A DNA stretch of 64,000 nt from Branchiostoma floridae. Taxonomy: Eukaryota > Chordata > Leptocardii > Amphioxiformes > Branchiostomatidae. Below are positions 31,804 to 43,968 of this stretch, piece after piece. The notes under the pieces are model-generated. The model searched no databases, was not told where the DNA came from, and saw only the letters and a list, made by a program, of their open reading frames with translations. The stretch's first letter is position 1. Each line of letters begins with the position of its first letter. Both the position numbers and the translations under genes were made by a program. The DNA is taken from contig NC_049980.1 of the NCBI RefSeq assembly GCF_000003815.2, positions 7,500,629 through 7,564,628 of the forward strand, written 5' to 3'.

Positions 31804-32720
31804 AGTGGTGGCGGCACCATGGGGCGGCCGCCCCCACAAAAAATAGGTCGTGGGGGCGTCGCCCCAATGATAAAATAAGCTGAAACACTCAAAATCAAGC
31901 TGAAACCCTTGTGTATATTTTCACTAATGGAAATTTCATAAAATCTCGCAAGTCTACTGGCAAAATTTGGCCCTGAAAATGCAGGAAATGACGTTTCAGA
32001 GGGTCCAGATTTCAAAATTTCAAAGGACCTCCCTTGTGAGGATTCGCGCCGTCGGCACTGGACATGGTGGGAAAATGCTACTGGAGCGTCGTCCCCCATG
32101 ACCTTTTTCTAGTAGAAATTTCATTATCAAACTTAGATTTGTTTACAAGCAAAATGTTCCCCTCAAATGCAGAAAACGGCATTCAAAGTGTCTTGACTTA
32201 AAAATTTCTCTAGAACTCCCTTGCGGCGGCTTGCGTCTTCGGGGCTCATGACGACGTAGTGCAAAATATGTTGGGGCGTGGGTCGTCGCCCTCAAAAATC
32301 CTTTTCTCTACTAGAAGTTTAATTAGATTCAGCTTAGTCTGTCTGCAAAATTTGTCCCTCAAAATACAGGAAATGGCGTTTCAGAGGGTCTAGATTTCAA
32401 AAATTTCCAGAACCTACCTTGCAACGGCTCGTACCTTTGCCGTTCGAGATGGTGAAAATATGTTGGGGGTGTAGCCCTCAATAACTAAAGCTAAAACTAT
32501 GTGTATTTTTAATAGAAAAATCATTGAAGTTAGCTTAGTCTGGCAGCAAAATTTGCCCCTCAAAATGCAGGAAATAGCGTTTCAGGGGGTTTAGATATGA
32601 AATTTTTCCGGGGGTGCATGCCCCCGGACCCCCGCGCGACGCCTCGGGCCTTTGGCCCACCATTTACTGATATGAGAAATTTTCGCCCCCCACAACTAAA
32701 AAATGGTGCTGCCGCCTCTG
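31804..32720. mobile_element. Mosaic element with GGCGGCACCAT-type termini and four core modules
   Basis: Left AGTGGTGGCGGCACCAT and right ATGGTGCTGCCGCCTCT are imperfect inverted ends. Inside, the module with GCAGGAAATGGCGTTTCAGA recurs about every 190-200 bp (near 31981, 32169, 32364 and 32567). Both flanks are (GT)n, so the insertion lies in a microsatellite and the target duplication cannot be read. No ORF. Confidence 0.75.
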
Positions 32721-33320
32721 TTGCGTGTGTGTGTGTGCATCAAAAACAGTGTAACACATGAATGTCAGATGGGTTTAGCCACCAAAGCAATAACGATTCA
32801 ATAAGGAAACTTTGCATGAATTAAATCCAGAAAGGCAGGATGTTTGGAGACAAAGTTTCCTTTTTCACTCTGACAGAAGCTATGAATTGCAGTTTGTAGT
32901 GTAAAGATTATGATGGTATTAGGTCATTGGCAAGTTTCCTCATGATATAACGTAAATGTCCTATTGGACTATCTAAAATTTGTCTTTACCGCCATTAATA
33001 TTGTTACTTATTATGCATCAGATCTGCTCCGTATCATTGACAAAAGGTTGTGGATGCTACCTGTAAAGGTCTTACTGTTTTCAAAATCATATCCAGTTGC
33101 TTGAGTAACAGTTAATTGCTATTTGGCAAATCTTATTAACACATTGCACATGCTTTAGGGCTTTCAGCATTTGTTTCCCACATTCAAATCCTTCAACAAG
33201 AATGGGATTGAGTTCACAATGGACTACGTAGTGATGTACAGATTTATTCTTACCATCGATCCTATATCAGTAAAAGTTAACCGAAAGAACTATAATATAG
33301 AAGGGGGAGTTGCAACAGAA
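32721..33320. other. Non-coding stretch, nothing recognised
   Basis: AT-rich, no exon or inverted repeat found. Confidence 0.35.
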
Positions 33321-35804
33321 GGGGGCCCCAAAGCCCTTTTCCGTAGAGCGTAATCGGCGGTTTTAATTCTACGTACTCCGTAGCGGGACCGTTCGAATTC
33401 AACGTAGAGCGTAATCGGTGCATTTTGCGTCGAGCGATATTGGCCCCTTTAATTTAACGTATTACGTAGAAGCTAACCGGATTTTACTGTAAAACGTAAT
33501 TCATATTAATTTTTCGTCAAGCGTAATCAAAGTTTCATTAAACTTAACTAGTCTACCGGCAAATTTTACCCGCGAAAATGCTGGAAATTGCATTTCAAAG
33601 GGTCCAGATTTCAAAATTTCGCCGGACATTCCTTGCTATGGCTCAACACAGGCACTGGACATGGTGAAAATATGTTGCGGGAGCGTCGTCCTCCAACTAA
33701 ACTCGGCACAAAAAGTTTGGAATATAAACTTTGACTGATCATATTTCCGCTGCTTTTGCATTAATTTCAATGTATTATATATCAATAGAAAGCGTGTATG
33801 ATTTTCTTTCATATGGTATCAAACTCCTTTTGATCATAATTTCGTGAAACGAGCACCAGGGCTACTTACGTCAGTGGGTCACGAAAAAAAAGTGCCCAAA
33901 TTTCAATTTTTGTGTTCAACACTGTATCATACTGCTGGTATGGGTGCGGTGTCAAGGATTCAATTTATCCTTTTTTCACGTAATCTTTGGTATACAGAAC
34001 ATCCAAGTTTATCTTTAACATTTGGTAAGAGTATATGTGTCATTTTGGCTGTTGGATGACCGAATCGAGGCGTGGATGCGGCAAGGAGAATGCCACTCTG
34101 ACTGTCGCACGGATAGAGCGTAACAGCGGGTAGCGCTTGGTGTGGTGTATGTATGGCTGCCACAGGAAAAACATCTTTAGCATCTTCCCAGACAAGACAG
34201 CCTCAATGCTGTGAGATACAGGGACACCATTCTCCATTCAGTCGCAATGTCTTACCCCTTCAATATGGGGTCGAATGACATTCTGCAAGATTACACCGCC
34301 CATCCGCGCACACAGTCTGCAATGTTCCTTGCTCTGTGTGGACGGGCGTTGTAGTCTAACACTTGCAGAATTGCATTTGATCCCCCACACACGCTGACGG
34401 GGTATAACATTGCGACTGCATGGAGAATGGTGTTCCTGTATCTCACAGCATTGAGGCTGTCTTGTCTGGGAAGATGCTAAACCTTGTTTTGCCTGTGACA
34501 GCCATACATACACCACACCAAGCGCTACGCGCTGTGTACGCTCTATCCGTGCGACAGTCAGAGTGGCATTCTCCTTGCCGCATCCACGCCTCGATTCGGT
34601 CATCGAACAGCCAAAATGACACATATACTCTTACCAAATGTTAAAGACAAACTTGGATGTTCTGTATACCAAATATTACGTGAAAAAAGGATATATTGAA
34701 TCCTTGACACCGCACCCATACCAGCAGGTTGAACACAAAAATTGAAATTTGGGCACTTTTTTTTCGTGACCCACTGACGTGAGTAGCCCTGGTGCTCGTT
34801 CCACGAATTTATAATCATAAGGAGTTTGATAACATATGAAAGGAAATTACACATGCTTTCTATTGATATATGACACATTAAAATTGATGCAGAAACAGCG
34901 GAAATATGATCAGCCAAAGTTTATATTCCAAACTTTTTGTGCCGAGTTTAGTAGAAATCTTTTTACCGACCTTAGCTTAGTTAAGAAGCAAAATTTGCCC
35001 CTTAAATGCAGGAAATGGCATTTCAGAGGGTCGAGATTTCAATTTTTCTCCGGGCGCCGGGCGGCCCTTGCCAAGGCTTGCGACGGCTTGGGCCTCCGGC
35101 GCTCACGACTCTCCGGCGCTCGTCGCCCTCAAAGACGTTTCTCTGACATAAATGTCATTACATTGAGCATATGCCTGCCAGCAGAATTTGCCCCTCAAAA
35201 TGCAGGAAATGGTGTTTCAGAGGGTAAAAATTTCCAAATTTTCCCGTACCTACCTTGCGACAGTTCGACTGTTCGTGCTTTTGGCACTCGAAATCTGAAA
35301 ATGATGTTTGGGGGCGTTGCCCAGCTTAAAGCTAAAACCATGTGAATTTCTAATTGGATGCTATTTAACTTAGCTTAGTCTGTGAGCAAAATTTGCCCTT
35401 CAAAATGTATAAAATGGCGTTTCAGAGGGTCAGGATTTCACAATATTCCCGGGGGAGCATGCCCCCGGACGGCCTAGGATTGTCGCGCCTCCGCTTTCGG
35501 TGCTACAAGTGCTGAAAATTACGTCACATGAGAAATTTGCTGTCGCCGCCTTTGGCCAGCAAGACGTCTTTGGAAGTTAAGTTTTAATCTTATTGATGGA
35601 ATTATCAGTTTTGTTTAGATCTCATCTTCACATGTTCTGCCGTCAGCGGAGTTCAGCCAAAAGACAATAAAAATTTGCATAATGCATTATGAAATTTCGT
35701 TATTTAGCGTAGAGCGTAATAAAGTGTCCATAATTTAGCGTATTACGTAGCCGGCCCTCCCGAATTTAGCGTAGAGCGTTGTCGGTACCCCCCCTTGGGG
35801 GCCC
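33321..35804. mobile_element. GGGGCCCC-ended repeat element with CGTAGAGCGTAAT sub-terminal repeats, split by a palindromic insertion
   Basis: The left end (GGGGGCCCCAAAGCCC) and right end (CTTGGGGGCCC) form a short imperfect inverted terminus. Both ends carry several CGTAGAGCGTAAT and CGTATTACGTAG words. The inside has core modules as in 31804-32720. Without the 1249 bp insertion at 33700-34948 the element is about 1.23 kb. ACAGAA occurs just outside both ends and might be part of a target duplication, but the register is not exact. Confidence 0.65.
33700..34948. mobile_element. 1249 bp near-perfect palindromic DNA element with TA target duplication
   Basis: The ends are AACTCGGCACAAAAAG and CTTTTTGTGCCGAGTT. 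The two ~620 bp arms are reverse complements of each other with scattered mismatches, meeting near 34324. TA flanks both sides (33698-33699 and 34949-34950). The related sequence at 38120-38140, in opposite orientation, reads straight through one TA with nothing inserted. TA targeting suggests mobilisation by a Tc1/mariner-type or other TA-specific transposase. No transposase is recognisable inside. Confidence 0.82.
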
Positions 35805-35825
35805 TCACAGAAAGAAACAATTTTC

Positions 35826-35910
35826 TTGACTCACGGGATTCAAACCTGCGCCAAGCCTGGGCAGCAAGATCACAAAACCAATGCGCAAACCACAATGCCA
35901 AAAGCTCAGA
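35826..35910 (-). mobile_element. tRNA-like SINE head (family 3)
   Basis: On the minus strand it contains TTGGCATTGTGGTTTGC and the B box GGTTTGAATCCCGTGAGTC. Similar to 36027-36113. Confidence 0.45.
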
Positions 35911-36026
35911 GCTGTTGGCGTGAACAGATTCGTCTATATCCCTGTGTGGCACATCTCTTGCCTGTCACTCACAGGGTCGGCATGGGAACCAATGTAAGAA
36001 AGGAGTAAGAAACAGATAGAAACAAA

Positions 36027-36113
36027 ATCCTGACTCCCGGGATTCAAACCCTTGTCAAACCCAGGCTCTCAGATCACAGACCCTGCAATGCAAACTACTA
36101 CGCTAAAAGGCTG
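36027..36113 (-). mobile_element. tRNA-like SINE head (family 3), second copy
   Basis: On the minus strand it has the A box TAGCGTAGTAG and the B box GGTTTGAATCCCGGGAGTC, the layout of a tRNA gene. Flanking sequence does not fold into a clear cloverleaf, so I treat it as a SINE remnant and not a tRNA gene. Confidence 0.5.
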
Positions 36114-36712
36114 ACAGCCGTTTGGCAGTGCTTGAACCCAACCCAAAGCCCTGATGCACAGATTGATTCTTAAGCACTGAACCTCTATCAGTAAAAGTCT
36201 ACAGTTTGTCCTGACAACACCCCTGAAGGACACAACCTCGCCATAAAACCTCCTTCGTTTAAACTGAAACTTATTACATTTTGTACAGATTGACATTTAA
36301 GTTCTGACAAAGTCCATGGTGGACAGTATCCTACAGTACTGATCGCGACATAGTATGCAACTCTGACAAACGCAAACGCGATACGAACGCGTTACTGTCG
36401 CGTGCGAGTCGCGTTATAGTTTAGCGCCGCCACCGACCAGAACGCGTCAGAGTTTTTCCCTGTCGCGACTGTCCCGGCCATTCATATGCAGGCGGCGGTT
36501 ACATCAAAGACACTTGGGAGGAGCACTAATCTGCCCCTGCTGGGCGGAATATAAACAACTTCATGGCCTGCCGTTAGGTACAACTGGAATGTTTAAAATT
36601 TACGGCTTGGTCAGCAAAATTATAACTGTTGCAGCGGTGGTTATCCAGCATAAATTCTGTATTTGTCTGTGTTGGAAATCATAACTTGTTTTCGCATAGA
36701 CTAGCCCGTGCA
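36114..36712. other. Stretch with a CG-rich patch, no gene seen
   Basis: At 36340-36480 the word CGCG and its neighbours are frequent (GAACGCGTTACTGTCGCG and similar), unlike the AT-rich surroundings. No exon or tRNA recognised. Confidence 0.3.
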
Positions 36713-36900
36713 TCCGCGCTACAGCGAGCGGGGCCGGACTTCCGCGCTACAGCGAGCGGGGCCGGACTTCCGCGCTACAGCGAGCGGGGCCGGACTTCCG
36801 CGCTACAGCGAGCGGGGCCGGACTTCCGCGCTACAGCGAGCGGGGCCGGACTTCCGCAGTACTGCGAGCGGGGCCGGACTTCCGCGCTACAGCGAGCGGC
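36713..36900. repeat. GC-rich 28 bp minisatellite
   Basis: Almost seven copies of CCGCGCTACAGCGAGCGG + GGCCGGACTT. One unit is altered (CGCAGTACTGCGAGCGG). It lies 84 bp before the large N gap. Confidence 0.92.
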
Positions 36901-36983
36901 GGTGTCAAGTAGCGAAATATCCCGGAGGTCCCAAATAAAATACCTTACAGCTCCGCAAAACTGCCACGGAAACCGATTGAAAC

Positions 36984-37966
36984 NNNNNNNNNNNNNNNNN
37001 NNNNNNNNNNNNNNNNNNNNNNNNNNNNNNNNNNNNNNNNNNNNNNNNNNNNNNNNNNNNNNNNNNNNNNNNNNNNNNNNNNNNNNNNNNNNNNNNNNNN
37101 NNNNNNNNNNNNNNNNNNNNNNNNNNNNNNNNNNNNNNNNNNNNNNNNNNNNNNNNNNNNNNNNNNNNNNNNNNNNNNNNNNNNNNNNNNNNNNNNNNNN
37201 NNNNNNNNNNNNNNNNNNNNNNNNNNNNNNNNNNNNNNNNNNNNNNNNNNNNNNNNNNNNNNNNNNNNNNNNNNNNNNNNNNNNNNNNNNNNNNNNNNNN
37301 NNNNNNNNNNNNNNNNNNNNNNNNNNNNNNNNNNNNNNNNNNNNNNNNNNNNNNNNNNNNNNNNNNNNNNNNNNNNNNNNNNNNNNNNNNNNNNNNNNNN
37401 NNNNNNNNNNNNNNNNNNNNNNNNNNNNNNNNNNNNNNNNNNNNNNNNNNNNNNNNNNNNNNNNNNNNNNNNNNNNNNNNNNNNNNNNNNNNNNNNNNNN
37501 NNNNNNNNNNNNNNNNNNNNNNNNNNNNNNNNNNNNNNNNNNNNNNNNNNNNNNNNNNNNNNNNNNNNNNNNNNNNNNNNNNNNNNNNNNNNNNNNNNNN
37601 NNNNNNNNNNNNNNNNNNNNNNNNNNNNNNNNNNNNNNNNNNNNNNNNNNNNNNNNNNNNNNNNNNNNNNNNNNNNNNNNNNNNNNNNNNNNNNNNNNNN
37701 NNNNNNNNNNNNNNNNNNNNNNNNNNNNNNNNNNNNNNNNNNNNNNNNNNNNNNNNNNNNNNNNNNNNNNNNNNNNNNNNNNNNNNNNNNNNNNNNNNNN
37801 NNNNNNNNNNNNNNNNNNNNNNNNNNNNNNNNNNNNNNNNNNNNNNNNNNNNNNNNNNNNNNNNNNNNNNNNNNNNNNNNNNNNNNNNNNNNNNNNNNNN
37901 NNNNNNNNNNNNNNNNNNNNNNNNNNNNNNNNNNNNNNNNNNNNNNNNNNNNNNNNNNNNNNNNNN
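36984..37966. other. Assembly gap (983 N), largest of nine
   Basis: The other gaps are 8971-9070, 9964-10077, 19035-19134, 21171-21435, 23286-23385, 41704-41803, 52103-52202 and 53840-53939. Six of the nine are exactly 100 N, probably placeholder joins of unknown true size. Confidence 0.98.
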
Positions 37967-38512
37967 CAGCTGATGCTGCAGGTTACTCTAGAGGACCCTC
38001 GGTTGCATGGCAAGGGTTCGCCCGGCGCCGCGGAGAAAAATTGAAATCTCGACCCTCTGAAATGACATTTCCTGCATTTAAGGGGCAAATTTTGCTTGTT
38101 AACTAAGCTAAGGTCGGTAAAAAGATTTCTACTAGTTGGGGGACGACGCTCCCGCAACATATTTTCACCATGTCCAGTGCCGAAGTGTTGAGCCATAGCA
38201 AGGAATGTCCGGCGAAATTTTGAAATCTGGACCCTTTGAAATGCAATTTCCAGCATTTTCGCGGGTAAAATTTGCCGGTAGACTAGTTAAGTTTAATGAA
38301 ACTTTGATCACGCTTGACGAAAAATTAATATGAATTACGTTTTACGGTAAAATCCGGTTAGCTTCTACGTAATACGTTAAATTAAAGGGGCCAATATCGC
38401 TCGACGCAAAATGTACCGATTACGCTCTACGTTGAATTTGAACGGTCCCGCTACGGAGTACGTAGAATTAAAACCGCCGATTACGCTCTACGGAAAAGGG
38501 CTTTTGGGGCCC
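37967..38512 (-). mobile_element. Inverted copy of the GGGGCCCC-ended repeat, without the palindromic insertion
   Basis: Reverse complement of 33321-33699 joined directly to 34949-35060, ending GGGGCCCC at 38512. It carries the intact target site (one TA) for the element at 33700-34948. Its other end lies in or before the gap. Confidence 0.8.
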
Positions 38513-41109
38513 CATGAATTGTATTAAGATTTTTGTGAAGATCCGACTCTGAGGCTTCTGCTGCTGTTGATATTCAGATAGTCAAGTAGAAATGCTACCA
38601 GGCTATGGTCAAACACACCTTCCCCATCAGCTGTCCACCCTGTTCCATTTCTCCAAAGTGGCACGCCTTAACATGGGCAAGGTCACAGAAAGGTCACATC
38701 AATCAATAATCCCAATTTTGTGCCCATATGCTATTAGAACACAAAGTAAAATTGCTTATGTGTATGACAAGTGTTCCTACCATAAAAAGAGAATTTATAG
38801 TTCGAAGAGGTCATAAATAGTTCTTGGCATAAGGAACATGTTATTTTAGATGAGAGATACTACATGTTGGTTTGATTTATGGCAACCATCAGACCAGGGG
38901 CCAGAAGGGGTGGGTCTCTAGTCTAGCTTCTGTACCTCCTGGCTTTTCAAAATTATCAACTTGGTCCAAGTGGTACAGACAAAGCCAGCATTTTTGTCTA
39001 AGTTTGACCTGAAGTTTTAATTCAGAGCATATTGATTTTGCTTCCAAAATGAGTCTCATTCCCTGATTGGATGATTTGTCTTTGTTTTAGGTTGTTGACA
39101 GTCTTCTTAGTGAAAGAAATGAAGATAAAGAACATAAATATTTGTCTTGTCTTGATATATCTTTGATGAACCATTAAGTGTGTCATTTTGGGTTTACATG
39201 TGTGACTGTTATATTTCTGTTACTGCTAGGATGATATGCTAGCCATGTGTTGAATAAACTACATTTGTATCCCTTACAGAGATTTTCTGAAGGGCTTTTA
39301 CAGAAACTTATGAAAGTTTGTGTTATAATAATTGAAATATTCATAAGCTTGCGTCTATAATTGTGTGCAGGCATTTATAATGTGTATATAATCTCAAGAA
39401 TGTGTTTTCCATTTGAGATGCAGTTTAAAATTGTACCAGTAACTTTCTTTTGAATTATATACAGTTTGAGTTAATCTTGTTTGCAGACTTCTCTTTACAA
39501 AAATAGAACTGGTTTTGGCTTTCAGAATGACCTGCGGGGCCTACTGCAGACAGTGGCTGCCAGAATATGTGCATTAACTGCATTAAAATCTCCAAATAGA
39601 TGGAAAGGTGATTACTCTGGTCCCTGAGTGGTTAATCCTTTCAAATAGTATCATAAATTCAGCCTTGATGTGTGTGGTGCATTTTGCCTGTAACAGACTG
39701 ATAAGTTAACCATCTGGTCACTGAAACATGTCATAAGACTTTGTAATCCCCATATTTGTCATTGAGTTGTGAATAATTATGATTTGGAAAACTATCATAC
39801 GTAGCCTGGAACATACAAAGAACATAATGGCATATGAGTAGAGTGGTTAGGATGACAGGGGAATGATATTACTTTGAAAATACCAATCACACCTGTAGTG
39901 GAAGAATACAGAAGTTTTGAGCATCGTCTATATCATCACTATGTCTATGTGAGAGAGTCTTTATGGACAGGAAGAGCAGTCAGGTTCAATGTTATAAGCA
40001 ACCATTTTTGTCTTGTGACTCTGTGGTAATGTTTTTTCCTGAGAAGTAGACTGGGCAATTTCTTGTTCTTTTTGGTTCACTTGAATGGTGATGCATCAGC
40101 CAGTGACATCCTTAACAATTACTGATTAAACTAAATGTTTCATTACAGTGATTTTAATTTTCATGACACTGAATGTTACTGGAAAGAATTACCTTTTAGG
40201 ATTAAAGTTGCTAAAATGTGTGATATACATTTGTAATACTATTTTTTAAAGAGAAGCTGTCATTAGTTACAGGGCTGATGTTGAGATCCCAGCTGCTGGC
40301 CAGGCGATGTCCCTGGTGCTGAAATGCATTCTGCCCAGTTGTTGTGTTTTTAGCTCACGATATCCCACAGCTAAAGTAGTTGCATGTCCAGTCTTGAGTA
40401 ATTTGGAGGCTTTTGAGTGATGTTTGATAGGATTAGAGACTATTTTTTCCCAGCAAAACAGATTTTTGTGTACAAACCTGTAGAAATCTCACATTTTTGA
40501 ACACAATAAATCCAATCTTGTCTTTTGAATCAGATGAAGTTTCAATGTTTCATTTGGTTGATGTCAAAATCTTACATTATTTGAAAAAGAGTTTAAATGT
40601 AACAATTAAAGTAAAGAATTCATAACATCTGTAAAATAAGGCTGATTTTAGTTTTCACGTATGACTAATTTTAATCATTATCAGCTGTCATGTATGGAAA
40701 TGACTGGGTTTTTCCCATGCTCCTGTCATGTTTACTGTTACCCATCGTCAGTAGTGCTGAAAATTGTTTTATAACACAGGAGAAAGAGACTAGTCCTGTC
40801 AAATTAGCCCATGTTCACATGGCATGCCTGTTTTCATAACAGTTGGCCAGCCGTGCAGGTGATGGTATCACTCTTGTTACTCCAATAAGCTGTTTGTTCA
40901 ATGAATAAACCAACACGCACTTCCACAGTAAATTTGGTTTGCTCTAAGTTGGGTCACTGATAAAAAAAAAGATCCCTTAAAAGGACAATAATTTTTTTAC
41001 ATGAAATCACAGGTTTTTCTAGAAAAAGCTTGCATGAGACACAAGGGAATGAGTGGAGCAAAGGAGTGGGGTATTGTATGGATCCCCCCCCCCCCCTTCC
41101 CTCATGGAG
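38513..41109. other. 2.6 kb AT-rich stretch, no gene seen
   Basis: No open frame above ~75 codons, no clear exon and no inverted repeat that I could support. A short poly(C) run (41087-41096) lies near the end. Confidence 0.4.
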
Positions 41110-41110
41110 T

Positions 41111-41416
41111 TTAGGGAATCATATCATAAGTTAAAATTGGATATTCTAAGGCTTATGGAGGCTGGAAATTACTGTCAGACTAGTCACAGTTGAAGACTCA
41201 GAGGCTACAAGTAACGTAGTAGCATCCCTGGTCAATCTGAATTTTATGCTTGTCAGAAAATCTGCTCCCCTTTAGGGAATCATATCATGAGTTAAACTGG
41301 GATATTCTAAGGCTTAGGAGGTTGGAAATTATTGTCAGACTGTCACAGTTGAAGACTCAGAGGCTACAGAGTCCATGGTCAATCTGAATTTTATGCTTGT
41401 CAGAAAATCTGCTCCC
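41111..41416. repeat. 161 bp direct tandem duplication
   Basis: TTAGGGAATCATATCAT starts at 41111 and again at 41272; both copies end CAGAAAATCTGCTCCCC. The second copy has several small deletions (about 143 bp long). Confidence 0.85.
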
Positions 41417-43968
41417 CTTGATAAGGGGGCACATGGTTAGAGCATGGGGAGTTTAGAAAAAATCCTGATGAACTGTACTTAACCTTTCGGAAAGGTTGCA
41501 TTAATGTGCTTATCTTTGCTACTCTTGTCTGGCTGCTTTAAAATGGCACCGCTTTCTTGTGTTGCAACTATTTTAGGTATACCTCATTTCATGAACATAG
41601 ATACGGCATGGGTATTTTGTTTCTGCTCAACCCATTGACAATTCACGAGGAACCACATGGATTACAGTAATAATAGTGTTTTTAATTTGACCGGATATGG
41701 TAANNNNNNNNNNNNNNNNNNNNNNNNNNNNNNNNNNNNNNNNNNNNNNNNNNNNNNNNNNNNNNNNNNNNNNNNNNNNNNNNNNNNNNNNNNNNNNNNN
41801 NNNCCGCAGGTCCGCGCCTTTGCAAAAATGCCATTTTGGGCCCCAAACGGGCCATCTCGGTCGATCTGGGGAAATTTCATTTTTGGACCCCGAAAACTTT
41901 CCGCAGGTCCGCGCCTTTGCAAAAATGCCATTTTGGGCCCCAAACGGGCCATCTCGGTCGATCTGGGGAAATTTCATTTTTGGACCCCGAAAACTTTCCG
42001 CAGGTCCGCGCCTTTGCAAAAATGCCATTTTGGGCCCCAAACGGGCCATCTCGGTCGATCTGGGGAAATTTCATTTTTGGACCCCGAAAACTTTCCGCAG
42101 GTCCGCGCCTTTGCAAAAATGCCATTTTGGGCCCCAAACGGGCCATCTCGGTCGATCTGGGGAAATTTCATTTTTGGACCCCGAAAACTTTCCGCAGGTC
42201 CGCGCCTTTGCAAAAATGCCATTTTGGGCCCAAAACGCGCCATCTCGGTCGATCTGGGGAAATTTCATTTTTGGACCCCGAAAACTTTCCGCAGGTCCGC
42301 GCCTTTGCAAAAATGCCATTTTGGGCCCAAAACGCGCCATCTGGGTCGATCTGGGGAAATTTCATTTTTGGACCCCGAAAACTTTCCGCAGGTCCGCGCC
42401 TTTGCAAAAATGCCATTTTGGGCCCCAAACGGGCCATCTCGGTCGATCTGGGGAAATTTCATTTTTGGACCCCGAAAACTTTCCGCAGGTCCGCGCCTTT
42501 GCAAAAATGCCATTTTGGGCCCAAAACGGGCCATCTCGGCCGGTCTGGGGAAATTTCATTTTTGGACCCCGAAAACTTTCCGCAGGTCCGCGCCTTTGCA
42601 AAAATGCCATTTTGGGCCCAAAACGGGCCATCTCGGCCGGTCTGGGGAAATTTCATTTTTGGACCCCGAAAACTTTCCGCAGGTCCGCGCCTTTGCAAAA
42701 ATGCCATTTTGGGCCCAAAACGGGCCATCTCGGCCGGTCTGGGGAAATTTCATTTTTGGACCCCGAAAACTTTCCGCAGGTCCGCGCCTTTGCAAAAATG
42801 CCATTTTGGGCCCAAAACGGGCCATCTCGGCCGGTCTGGGGAAATTTCATTTTTGGACCCCGAAAACTTTCCGCAGGTCCGCGCCTTTGCAAAAATGCCA
42901 TTTTGGGCCCAAAACGGGCCATCTCGGCCGGTGTGGGGAAATTTCATTTTTGGACCCCGAAAACTTTCCGCAGGTCCGCGCCTTTGCAAAAATGCCATTT
43001 TGGGCCCAAAACGGGCCATCTCGGCCGGTGTGGGGAAATTTCATTTTTGGACCCCGAAAACTTTCCGCAGGTCCGCGCCTTTGCAAAAATGCCATTTTGG
43101 GCCCAAAACGGGCCATCTCGGCCGGTGTGGGGAAATTTCATTTTTGGACCCCGAAAACTTTCCGCAGGTCCGCGCCTTTGCAAAAATGCCATTTTGGGCC
43201 CAAAACGGGCCATCTCGGCCGGTCTGGGGAAATTTCATTTTTGGACCCCGAAAACTTTCCGCAGGTCCGCGCCTTTGCAAAAATGCCATTTTGGGCCCAA
43301 AACGGGCCATCTCGGCCGGTCTGGGGAAATTTCATTTTTGGACCCCGAAAACTTTCCGCAGGTCCGCGCCTTTGCAAAAATGCCATTTTGGGCCCAAAAC
43401 GGGCCATCTCGGCCGGTGTGGGGAAATTTCATTTTTGGACCCCGAAAACTTTCCGCAGGTCCGCGCCTTTGCAAAAATGCCATTTTGGGCCCAAAACGGG
43501 CCATCTCGGCCGGTGTGGGGAAATTTCATTTTTGGACCCCGAAAACTTTCCGCAGGTCCGCGCCTTTGCAAAAATGCCATTTTGGGCCCAAAACGGGCCA
43601 TCTCGGCCGGTGTGGGGAAATTTCATTTTTGGACCCCGAAAACTTTCCGCAGGTCCGCGCCTTTGCAAAAATGCCATTTTGGGCCCAAAACGGGCCATCT
43701 CGGCCGGTGTGGGGAAATTTCATTTTTGGACCCCGAAAACTTTCCGCAGGTCCGCGCCTTTGCAAAAATGCCATTTTGGGCCCAAAACGGGCCATCTCGG
43801 CCGGTGTGGGGAAATTTCATTTTTGGACCCCGAAAACTTTCCGCAGGTCCGCGCCTTTGCAAAAATGCCATTTTGGGCCCAAAACGGGCCATCTCGGCCG
43901 CTGTGGGGAAATTTCATTTTTGGACCCCGAAAACTTTCCGCAGGTCCGCGCCTTTGCAAAAATGCCAT

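Noticed and set aside
34238-34624. 128-codon minus-strand frame inside the palindromic element, possible transposase fragment
   Set aside because: It runs through both arms of the palindrome, so it is read from self-complementary DNA; no transposase motif seen.
35826-36113. Two true tRNA genes
   Set aside because: A-box and B-box words are present but I could not fold an acceptor stem or a plausible anticodon arm; SINE remnants fit better.
36629-38256. Frames of ~470-490 codons on both strands across the large gap
   Set aside because: Two thirds is N translated as X; the flanks are a minisatellite and a transposon copy.
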